Assembly: GCA_009784085.1 (NCBI GenBank) | Contig: WRCJ01000033.1 | Span: forward strand, 1 to 15,703 | Reading direction: 5' to 3' | Length of the DNA: 15,703 nucleotides | DNA from: Oscillospiraceae bacterium | Lineage (GTDB): Bacteria > Bacillota > Clostridia > Oscillospirales > UBA929 | Shown here: in pieces, positions 6,615 to 11,986 of the stretch | How the letters are laid out: each line of letters starts with the position of its first letter | Position numbering within the stretch: position 1 is the first letter of the stretch | Translations under genes and position numbers: made by a program | The notes under the pieces: model-generated | Database searches by the model: none | Told to the model about the DNA's origin: nothing | Seen by the model: the letters and a program-made list of their open reading frames with translations, nothing else

Positions 6615-7681
6615 TATCGAACCCCTCCTTTGTTCGGTGGGCTGCCGGATCCGCCGCCGGGACGCTGGCCTCCGCCGCCGCCGCCGCCAAACCCGCCGGG
6701 GCGCTGGCCTCCGCCGCCGCCGCCGCCAAACCCACCGGGACGCTGGCCTCCGCCGCCGCCACCGCCAAACCCTCCGGGACGCTGGCCGCCGCCACCGCCG
6801 CCGCCAAACCCTCCGGGACGCTGGCCGCCGCCAAACCCGCCGGGGCGCTGGCCTCCGCCGCCGCCACCGCCAAACCCACCGGGACGCTGGCCTCCGCCAC
6901 CGCCGCCGCCAAACCCACCGGGACGCTGGCCGCCGCCAAACCCGCCTGGGCGTTGGCCCCTGCGGTCATTGCGATCGCGCCCGCCGCGCCCGCCCCTGCG
7001 GTCGTCACGGGAACGGGGCGCCTCAATGGTGCGCGGACCCATGCGGTTGCCCACGCTGAGCACCTCTCCCTTGTATATCCACACCTTGACGCCTATGCGG
7101 CCATAGGTGGTCTTTGCCTCGGCGAAACCGTAGTCGATATCGGCCCTCAGGGTTTGCAACGGGATAGTCCCCTCGTGGTAGTGCTCGGAGCGGGCAATCT
7201 CGGCGCCACCCAAACGGCCGGACACGGCGGTCTTGATGCCGCGCGCACCCAAACGCATCGAGCGTTGCATGGCCTGCTTCATGGCCCTGCGGAAAGAGAT
7301 CCGCTTCTCCAGTTGCTGGGCGATGTTCTCGGCCACCAGCTGGGCGTTCAAATCGGGGCTCCGGATCTCCACGATGTTGAGATCGACCGGCTTTTTGATC
7401 ATGGCGGACAGATGGGCGCGCAACCTTTCAATGTCCTGACCCTGGCGGCCGATGACCACGCCCGGGCGGGCGCAATGCAGGAAGACGCGCACACGGGTGC
7501 TGTCCCGCTCAATCTCGACGCGGGGGACGCCGGCCTGCGCCAACTTGGTCTGCAGATAACGTCGGATGTTGTAGTCTTCCAACAACAGGGCGCCCACCTT
7601 GTCGTTATGGGCATACCAACGCGAATCCCACCCCTTGATGACGCCGACGCGCAAGCCATGCGGATTGACTTTCTGACCCAT
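6614..7681 (-). CDS. rpsC: 30S ribosomal protein S3 with long glycine-rich repeat tail
   Basis: S3 lines the mRNA entry tunnel of the 30S subunit and contributes to mRNA unwinding. Residues 1 to about 217 are an ordinary S3: GQKVNPHGLRVGVIKGW, the KH domain with RPGVVIGRQGQDIERL, and the C-terminal domain with RADIDYGFAEAKTTYGRIGVK. A basic RGG-like linker follows (RDDRRGGRGGRDRNDRRG, up to residue 242). Then come nine QRPGG units (first at residue 243, last at 339) separated by FGGG or FGGGGGGG. The total is 355 residues against 210-230 for most S3. The tail stays in frame and ends at a stop codon overlapping the rplP start, so it belongs to the gene. Start and neighbours are standard. Confidence 0.96.
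   Translation of the reverse strand: MGQKVNPHGLRVGVIKGWDSRWYAHNDKVGALLLEDYNIRRYLQTKLAQAGVPRVEIERDSTRVRVFLHCARPGVVIGRQGQDIERLRAHLSAMIKKPVDLNIVEIRSPDLNAQLVAENIAQQLEKRISFRRAMKQAMQRSMRLGARGIKTAVSGRLGGAEIARSEHYHEGTIPLQTLRADIDYGFAEAKTTYGRIGVKVWIYKGEVLSVGNRMGPRTIEAPRSRDDRRGGRGGRDRNDRRGQRPGGFGGGQRPGGFGGGGGGGQRPGGFGGGGGGGQRPGGFGGGQRPGGFGGGGGGGQRPGGFGGGGGGGQRPGGFGGGGGGGQRPGGFGGGGGGGQRPGGGSGSPPNKGGVR
6653..6955 (-). repeat. In-frame tandem repeat array coding the S3 tail
   Basis: Tandem units of 39 bp (six) and 27 bp (two), plus a final partial unit, run through the 3' end of rpsC. Glutamine codons open units at 6955, 6928, 6889, 6850, 6823, 6784, 6745, 6706 and 6667. Each long unit codes for QRPGGFGGGGGGG. 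Unit sizes are all multiples of three, so gain or loss of units would keep rpsC in frame. The units differ by scattered mostly silent changes (for example ccgccg/ccaccg). The coding strand is a run of GGC/GGN codons and could form G-rich structures. Confidence 0.97.
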
Positions 7682-7691
7682 AACCTACCCC

Positions 7692-8027
7692 CTACTCTAA
7701 CTCGCGCACGGTAACCGTGATGTGAGAGGTCCTTTTGCGGATACGGAAGGCGCTGCCCCGCGCGCGCGGCGCGATGCGCTTGAGGACGGGCCCGGCGCCC
7801 ACCTGTACCTGCGCGACAATCAGGTTATCGACATCCATGTCGTGGTTGTTTTCGGCGTTGGCGCAAGCGCTGGACAACACCTTGTAAAGATGGGCGGAAG
7901 CGGCCTTGGGCGTATGCTTGAGGATCGCCTTCGCCGTCTTCGTGTCTTTGCCCCGGATAAGTTCCCCCACAATCGACACTTTGCGCGGGGAGATGCGTAG
8001 GTAGCGCAGATGCGCTGTGGCTTCCAT
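7692..8027 (-). CDS. rplV: 50S ribosomal protein L22
   Basis: L22 contacts all 23S rRNA domains, and its beta-hairpin lines the peptide exit tunnel. I place the start at the ATG at 8027 (MEATAHLRYLRISPRKV), with a GGAGGAAG site just upstream and 13 bp after the rpsS stop, giving 111 residues. The open frame extends upstream to 8186, but that part overlaps rpsS antisense to nothing known and has no L22 sequence. Tunnel-hairpin residues GPVLKRIAPRARGSAFRIRK are present near the C-terminus. Macrolide-related hairpin length looks normal. Confidence 0.96.
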   Translation of the reverse strand: MEATAHLRYLRISPRKVSIVGELIRGKDTKTAKAILKHTPKAASAHLYKVLSSACANAENNHDMDVDNLIVAQVQVGAGPVLKRIAPRARGSAFRIRKRTSHITVTVRELE

Positions 8028-8040
8028 AACAGCTTCCTCC

Positions 8041-8316
8041 TTATCGACCGGAGGTCTTGCTGCCGGCATGACCTCTGAACGTGCGGGTGGGCGCAAACTC
8101 GCCCAATTTGTGGCCGACCATGTCCTCGGTGATATAGACAGGCACATGCCTTCGTCCATCATGCACCGCGATGGTGTGCCCGACAAACTCGGGGAAGATC
8201 GTCGAGGCGCGGCTCCAAGTCTTGAGAACCTTCTTTTCGCCTTTGGCCGACAGCTCCTTGACCCGTTTCATCAGCTCGGCGGCGACAAAGGGACCCTTTT
8301 TTACGCTTCTGCTCAT
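8041..8316 (-). CDS. rpsS: 30S ribosomal protein S19
   Basis: S19 sits in the 30S head and forms a complex with S13 near the A-site tRNA. The 91-residue protein begins SRSVKKGPFVAAELMKRV and contains HDGRRHVPVYITEDMVGHK and GEFAPTRTFRGHAG, all standard. It is 16 bp after rplB and 13 bp before rplV. Nothing unusual was seen. Confidence 0.97.
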   Translation of the reverse strand: MSRSVKKGPFVAAELMKRVKELSAKGEKKVLKTWSRASTIFPEFVGHTIAVHDGRRHVPVYITEDMVGHKLGEFAPTRTFRGHAGSKTSGR

Positions 8317-8332
8317 ATATGCAAGCTCCCCC

Positions 8333-9166
8333 CTACTTGGTATTCCGGCGTTTGACGATGAATTGATCGGTGAGGTTCTTTTTCTTGCGGGTCTTGTAGC
8401 CCAGCGTGGGTTTCCCCCAAGGGGTTACCGGCCCGGGGCGTCCGATGGGGCTCTTCCCCTCGCCGCCGCCGTGGGGATGGTCGCAGGGATTCATCACGCT
8501 GCCGCGCACGGTGGGGCGCCAGCCCATATGGCGCCGGCGGCCGGCCTTGCCTATCTGGATGTTCTCATGATCCACGTTGCCCACCTGCCCGATGGTGGCG
8601 CGGCAAATCATGCGCACGTAGCGCACTTCGCCGGAGGGCAACCGCACTTGGGCCATCGTGCCTTCTTTGGCCAGCAACTGCGCCGCCACGCCCGCGCAGC
8701 GGACCAGCTGGCCGCCGCGGCCGGGGTAAAGCTCGATGTTGTGGATAAACGTGCCCAGCGGGATGGCGCTGATGGGCAGGCTGTTGCCCGGCTTGATGTC
8801 GGCGCCTTCGCCGGCCAGCACGGGGCTTCCCACCTTTAACCCGACCGGCGCCAAAATATAACGCCTTTCGCCGTCTTCGTACTGGAGAAGCGCAATGTTG
8901 GCCGATCGGTTCGGGTCGTATTCCAGGGAGATAACCGAGGCCGGTATGCCCAGCTTATCCCGCTTGAAATCGATGATGCGGTACTTGCGCTTGCAACCGC
9001 CGCCCCTGTGGCGCACCGTGATGCGCCCGTAACAGTTGCGACCCGCTTTGTTGCTCAGGCTTTCGGTCAACTTCTTTTCGGGCGCCTTGCGGGTCAGCTC
9101 CGCAAAGGACAAAACCGACATGTGGCGCCGCGACGGCGTCGTCGGCCGATAATATTTGATAGCCAT
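8333..9166 (-). CDS. rplB: 50S ribosomal protein L2
   Basis: L2 is a primary 23S rRNA-binding protein required for peptidyl transferase activity and subunit association. The 277-residue protein has the OB-fold and SH3-like domains with GRITVRHRGGGCKRKYR near residues 47-63. The conserved C-terminal loop reads MNPCDHPHGGGEGKSPIGR and retains the histidine implicated near the peptidyl transferase centre. The Cys in MNPCDH replaces the Asn or Val of other bacteria. The start ATG has a TTGGAG-like site. A 75-bp gap separates it from rplW, larger than most gaps here; I see only two GTTGTA copies in that gap and no gene. Confidence 0.97.
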   Translation of the reverse strand: MAIKYYRPTTPSRRHMSVLSFAELTRKAPEKKLTESLSNKAGRNCYGRITVRHRGGGCKRKYRIIDFKRDKLGIPASVISLEYDPNRSANIALLQYEDGERRYILAPVGLKVGSPVLAGEGADIKPGNSLPISAIPLGTFIHNIELYPGRGGQLVRCAGVAAQLLAKEGTMAQVRLPSGEVRYVRMICRATIGQVGNVDHENIQIGKAGRRRHMGWRPTVRGSVMNPCDHPHGGGEGKSPIGRPGPVTPWGKPTLGYKTRKKKNLTDQFIVKRRNTK

Positions 9167-9241
9167 ACCATAACTCCAATCATGAAAGCTTCGAACACAT
9201 GAACCGCCCTTACAGCATTACAACCCTACGTCCGTACAACC

Positions 9242-9535
9242 TTATACCATTCCCTCGAAGAATTCGATGGTCTTGGATTCGGGGCGCAACCTCACAATAG
9301 CCTTTTTCCAGGCGGCGCGCCGGCCCACGTGGACGCCCTGCCGTTTCTCTTTCCCCATGACATTGACCGTGTTGACCTTCAACACCTTTACGCCGAAGAC
9401 CTCCTCGACAGCGCGCCTGATCTCGATCTTGTTGGCGTCCCGGGCCACCCGGAAGACATACTTTTTATCATTGACGGCTTCCATCGATTGCTCGGAAATC
9501 ACGGGGCCCAATAGGATATCATACACGGTTTTCAT
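9242..9535 (-). CDS. rplW: 50S ribosomal protein L23
   Basis: L23 surrounds the peptide exit tunnel with L29 and is the main docking site of trigger factor. The 97-residue protein has the usual DILLGPVISEQSMEAVNDKK start, KYVFRVARDANKIEIRRAVE and KEKRQGVHVGRRAAWKKAIV. The start overlaps the rplD stop by four bases (ATGA), so the two are probably translationally coupled. Confidence 0.96.
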   Translation of the reverse strand: MKTVYDILLGPVISEQSMEAVNDKKYVFRVARDANKIEIRRAVEEVFGVKVLKVNTVNVMGKEKRQGVHVGRRAAWKKAIVRLRPESKTIEFFEGMV

Positions 9536-10158
9536 CCGGTGTACACCTCCTCGAGCCGGCTCACGGCGGCGCGGTCGATTACGACGCGAGCGGCGTTTAG
9601 CAGGTCATAGACGTTGAACGTCCCTACGATGGCGGTCTTGACGCCTTCGATATTCCGCGCGGACTTGATGATGTTCTCGCGGGGCTCGGGCATGACGATA
9701 AGCGCCTTTCCCGATACGGGCAAACTCCCCAAGAAGGCGCAAAACTCTTTTGTCTTGATATGTTCCATCGCGAGTTCGTCGATAACCAGGAAGCCGCCCT
9801 CCTGGACCTTGGTTGACAACGCGCTCTTCATGGCCAAGCGGCGCACTTTTTTGTTCACATGGAAACGGTAGGAACGCGGCTTGGGCCCCAACGCCACGCC
9901 GCCGTGCGTCCATTGCGGCGCGCTCCGCGAACCGTGACGGGCCCGGCCGGTGCCTTTTTGCCGCCAAGGCTTGGCGCCCCCGCCCGCTACTTCGGATCGG
10001 GTCAGCGTCGACTGCGTCCCCTGGCGGCGGGCGGCCAAATGATGCCGCACCATGGTATGCAAGGCGGCGGCATTCGGCTTGATGCCGAACAGGTCAGGGG
10101 ACAGCCCGATCTCACCGGTCTTTGCCCCAGACATATTATATACGTTTACCGTAGGCAT
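9532..10158 (-). CDS. rplD: 50S ribosomal protein L4
   Basis: L4 is an early assembly protein whose long loop reaches the exit tunnel; in gamma-proteobacteria it also represses its own S10 operon by binding the leader RNA. The 208-residue product has the tunnel loop with GGGAKPWRQKGTGRARHGS and QWTHGGVALGPKPRSY, followed by KKVRRLAMKSALSTK. The length is typical. A GGAGG site precedes the ATG. The 38-bp gap to rplC holds a 10-bp direct repeat (listed separately). L4 is the obvious first suspect as regulator of the structured leader upstream of rpsJ, but that is inference. Confidence 0.97.
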   Translation of the reverse strand: MPTVNVYNMSGAKTGEIGLSPDLFGIKPNAAALHTMVRHHLAARRQGTQSTLTRSEVAGGGAKPWRQKGTGRARHGSRSAPQWTHGGVALGPKPRSYRFHVNKKVRRLAMKSALSTKVQEGGFLVIDELAMEHIKTKEFCAFLGSLPVSGKALIVMPEPRENIIKSARNIEGVKTAIVGTFNVYDLLNAARVVIDRAAVSRLEEVYTG

Positions 10159-10172
10159 AACGCGCCTCCTAA

Positions 10173-10200
10173 TTTTCCCGTACTAGTTATTGCGTACTAG
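10173..10200. repeat. Short direct repeat at the rplC stop
   Basis: On the minus strand AACTAGTACG occurs twice, 14 bp apart. The first copy contains the TAG stop codon of rplC and the second lies in the rplC-rplD gap. It looks like a recent 14-bp tandem duplication. No function is evident. Confidence 0.6.
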
Positions 10201-10823
10201 TTTTTAACCGTATTGCGAAGCCAGACGATCGCGTTGCGCGGGCCGGGCACGGCGCCGCGTACCGCCACGAGGTTGCGCTCCTCATCGACCTTGACAACGT
10301 CCAGGTTGAGGACGGTGACCTGCTCGGCGCCCATATGCCCGGGCATGATCTTGCCCTTGAACACGCGGGAAGGGCTGGAGTTGGCGCCCATCGAACCTTG
10401 GTGGCGATGCACCGGCCCGCCGCCGTGGGACATCCTGCCCCGGGCCGCGCCCCAGCGCTTTACGACCCCCTGATAGCCTTTGCCCTTGCTCACGCCGGTG
10501 ATATCCACGCGGTCGCCGGCGGCAAAGATGCCCGCTTTCACCTGATCGCCCACGTTGTATTTTTCGGCGTCGGCCAGTTTGAACTCTTTCAGGCGCCGCA
10601 TAAGGGGAAGATCCGCCTTTTGCAGGCGTCCCCTATCGGGCTTATTCAGGCGGCTGGTTTCCATAAACCCCAACTGCACGGCCGAGTAGCCGTCTTTTTC
10701 GGGGATCTTCTTCTGCACGACGACACAGGGGCCGGCCTCGATTACCGTGACCGGAATCACGCGCCCGGTCTCGTCAAATATCTGTGTCATCCCGACCTTG
10801 CGGCCGATAATGGCCTTGTCCAT
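10197..10823 (-). CDS. rplC: 50S ribosomal protein L3
   Basis: L3 is one of the first proteins to bind 23S rRNA and reaches the peptidyl transferase centre. The 208-residue protein starts AIIGRKVGMTQIFDETGRVI and has GVSKGKGYQGVVKRWG. The long loop contains RGRMSHGGGPVHRHQGSMG, with the glutamine that PrmB methylates in proteobacteria, and KGKIMPGHMG. It is 25 bp after rpsJ, with a GGAGG site. Confidence 0.97.
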   Translation of the reverse strand: MDKAIIGRKVGMTQIFDETGRVIPVTVIEAGPCVVVQKKIPEKDGYSAVQLGFMETSRLNKPDRGRLQKADLPLMRRLKEFKLADAEKYNVGDQVKAGIFAAGDRVDITGVSKGKGYQGVVKRWGAARGRMSHGGGPVHRHQGSMGANSSPSRVFKGKIMPGHMGAEQVTVLNLDVVKVDEERNLVAVRGAVPGPRNAIVWLRNTVKN

Positions 10824-10848
10824 GGGTATCCTCCTGTCACGCGGAAAC

Positions 10849-11166
10849 CTATAGTTTTATTTCAATCTCGATGCCCGCCGGGAGGTCAAGGGACATCAGG
10901 GCTTCCACCGTTTTTTGGGAAGGCTTCAGGATATCGATGATGCGCTTGTGGGTGCGACGCTCGAATTGTTCCCGGCTATCCTTGTATTTGTGCGCCGCGC
11001 GCAAGATGGTGATGATCTCCTTGTGTGTGGGCAACGGGATAGGCCCGGATACGCGCGCGCCTGTGCGCTTCGCCGTCTCCACAATACGCGCGGCCGACTG
11101 GTCGACCAGTTGGTGGTCGTACGCCTTGAGCCGTATGCGTATCATTTCCTTGGTCGGTGTCGCCAT
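10849..11166 (-). CDS. rpsJ: 30S ribosomal protein S10 (NusE)
   Basis: S10 belongs to the 30S head and, as NusE, links transcription antitermination complexes with NusB and NusG. The 105-residue product has MIRIRLKAYDHQLVDQSAAR, TGARVSGPIPLPTHKEI, FERRTHKRIID and ends LDLPAGIEIEIKL. The ATG at 11166 is preceded by AGAGGGGG at 11179-11186. It is the first gene of the operon. Unlike in most Gram-positive bacteria, no tuf gene lies upstream; instead a structured leader and a promoter precede it. Confidence 0.97.
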   Translation of the reverse strand: MATPTKEMIRIRLKAYDHQLVDQSAARIVETAKRTGARVSGPIPLPTHKEIITILRAAHKYKDSREQFERRTHKRIIDILKPSQKTVEALMSLDLPAGIEIEIKL

Positions 11167-11424
11167 AATCTTTGCGATCCCCCTCTACCATTTTACATGG
11201 GGACGAGTAAACTGTCTACACTCCGCCGTGTGTGTCGTGCAATACCATCATAAAAGCCGGAACACCTCTGGTTTCCACTCCGGCCGACACACATGGGCAC
11301 CTGCCCTTCCGGCTTTGCGCCACAGTCTTTCTCAGCCGCCCGATTGTCGGACATGCTCCACGGAAGTGACCCGCCATACGGCGGCAATCTCCCGCTTCAT
11401 CACGTACTGTGTCCCAACAGACAC
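11167..11424 (-). promoter_or_regulatory. Structured 5' leader of the S10 operon mRNA
   Basis: About 258 nt separate the predicted transcription start from rpsJ. In transcript order the leader can form: a 5'-terminal hairpin (GTGTC/GACAC, 11424-11409); a CCGCC-GTAT-GGCGG hairpin (11384-11371); helix P1, ten perfect pairs between 11316-11307 and 11262-11253; a GGGC-AGGT-GCCC hairpin (11306-11295) inside P1; helix P2, nine pairs between 11293-11285 and 11237-11229, in pseudoknot order with P1; and P3, six pairs (11284-11279 with 11261-11256) followed by UUUUA. P3 competes with P1 for the same strand. It does not match a T-box or an L10 leader that I can recognise. A regulatory role is inferred from the pairing. 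Confidence 0.5.
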
Positions 11425-11430
11425 CCGTAT

Positions 11431-11459
11431 ATTTTACTACAGGGTTTTTTGTTTGTCAA
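11431..11459 (-). promoter_or_regulatory. Promoter of the S10-spc operon
   Basis: On the minus strand a perfect -35 box TTGACA (11459-11454) is followed after exactly 17 bp by the -10 box TAAAAT (11436-11431), one base from consensus. An A-rich stretch lies in the spacer. Transcription should begin near 11424-11426. It is the only strong promoter I see ahead of the operon and would drive all genes down to adk. Confidence 0.85.
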
Positions 11460-11472
11460 GAAGAATTTTACG

Positions 11473-11496
11473 AAAAAAATATCCCCCCACGGGGGA
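11473..11496 (-). terminator. Intrinsic terminator just upstream of the S10 promoter
   Basis: On the minus strand TCCCCC-GTG-GGGGGA forms a 6-bp GC-rich stem with a three-base loop (11496-11482), followed by TATTTTTTT down to 11473. It ends 14 bp before the -35 box of the S10 operon. It would stop readthrough from the Rpn gene and insulate the ribosomal operon. Confidence 0.75.
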
Positions 11497-11500
11497 ACGC

Positions 11501-11546
11501 GGGCGGCAGGATGCCGAACGGCGCGTCACGGATGCCGCGCCCTACG
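11501..11546. repeat. Dispersed GC-rich repeat, copy A
   Basis: A 46-bp segment is identical to 13104-13149, about 1.6 kb away. It reads GGGCGGCAGGATGCCG, then AACGGCGCGTCACGGATGCC, then GCGCCCTACG. A related reverse copy lies at 14728-14752 and a short form at 11680-11703. The family ends in CCCTAC/GTAGGG and recalls GTAGGG-type intergenic repeats of clostridial genomes. No coding sequence is visible. Confidence 0.85.
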
Positions 11547-11569
11547 GACGGGGTCGCGGGCGGCTGTGT

Positions 11570-11601
11570 AAAAGCGGCGCTGGTCTCAACCAACGCCGCT
11601 T
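11570..11601 (-). terminator. Likely intrinsic terminator of the Rpn gene
   Basis: As minus-strand RNA, 11601-11572 folds into a 13-bp stem (AAGCGGCG-U-UGGU paired with ACCA-G-CGCCGCUU, one U-G wobble) with a UGAG loop, followed by UUUUAC. It lies about 100 bp after the Rpn stop. On the plus strand the same hairpin has a C-A mismatch and no U-run, which points to minus-strand use. Confidence 0.7.
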
Positions 11602-11610
11602 GCCAATCAT

Positions 11611-11624
11611 GCTCATTAATGAGC
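11611..11624. repeat. Perfect 14-bp palindrome
   Basis: The sequence GCTCATTAATGAGC is a perfect palindrome lying between the Rpn stop and its terminator. Palindromes of this size are typical dimeric-regulator sites, but there is no promoter next to it, so the role is unknown. Confidence 0.5.
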
Positions 11625-11679
11625 TAACAATCCGTCATCCCCCCGTGCGTCACCCCCGGCGGTGCGTCACGGTGGTCGC

Positions 11680-11703
11680 GGGCGGCAGGATGCCGCCCCT
11701 ACG
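11680..11703. repeat. Dispersed repeat, short copy D, fused to the Rpn stop codon
   Basis: GGGCGGCA-GGA-TGCCGCCC (11680-11698) is a perfect 8-bp hairpin. The adjoining CTACG (11699-11703) is the GTAG end of the repeat family. That GTAG supplies the TAG stop codon of the Rpn gene, so the repeat sits exactly at the end of the coding sequence. There is no T-run after the hairpin on the minus strand. Confidence 0.75.
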
Positions 11704-11986
11704 AACGATCTGCGCGTTGGGCTTCCGTCTGCATGCGGGCAGCGTCGATGATGTCAGCAGGAATCCCATAACCTTCCAATGTACTGCTAATCATGGAAAG
11801 ACTCATGCCGCGATCCAACTGCTCAAAGGCTTTCAGCGCGATTTCCATATCGCGCTCGGCTTTGCCCTCCGCCTTGCCCTCGGCTTTGCCCTCCGCCTTG
11901 CCCTCAGCCTTGCCGCGTTCCTCAAGTTTTGCAAATACCTCACGGTAGTCAATCCACGGCAATGTTTCTAAGATATTGGTAGTCAT
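11699..11986 (-). CDS. Possible internally initiated Rpn short form (intragenic antitoxin candidate)
   Basis: Inside the Rpn gene, codon 241 is an ATG at 11986 in the same frame. Eleven bases before it lies AAAGGAGGT, a nine-base exact match to the anti-Shine-Dalgarno sequence and stronger than the site of the full gene. Starting there gives a 95-residue protein: MTTNILETLPWIDYREVFAK, the (GKAE)n run, and a helical C-terminus. Rpn genes of E. coli are reported to encode such in-frame short forms that bind the long toxin and block its activity. Sequence and architecture fit that model. The spacing is slightly long, and the match could arise from Lys-Glu-Val codons by chance. Confidence 0.55.
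   Translation of the reverse strand: MTTNILETLPWIDYREVFAKLEERGKAEGKAEGKAEGKAEGKAERDMEIALKAFEQLDRGMSLSMISSTLEGYGIPADIIDAARMQTEAQRADRS

Noticed and set aside
6653..6955. CRISPR-like regular repeats
   Set aside because: Repeats are contiguous, in frame with rpsC and lack unique spacers.
6180..7106. Long plus-strand open frame with many RWPPPPPPPNPPG repeats
   Set aside because: It is the antisense of the glycine-rich rpsC tail and of rplP; the proline-rich pattern is only the complement of the glycine codons.
8028..8186. Longer rplV start
   Set aside because: The added residues are not L22-like and overlap rpsS; the ATG at 8027 has a good GGAGGAAG site.
11229..11316. T-box or L10 leader before rpsJ
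   Set aside because: The T-box sequence (GGGTGGNACCGCG) is absent, and the GAGGTG near 11263-11268 alone is too short to support an L10-type site.
11193..11387. 64-codon open frame in the S10 leader, possible leader peptide
   Set aside because: The start is a TTG without a good ribosome binding site, there is no attenuator-type codon run, and the frame crosses the conserved-looking helices.
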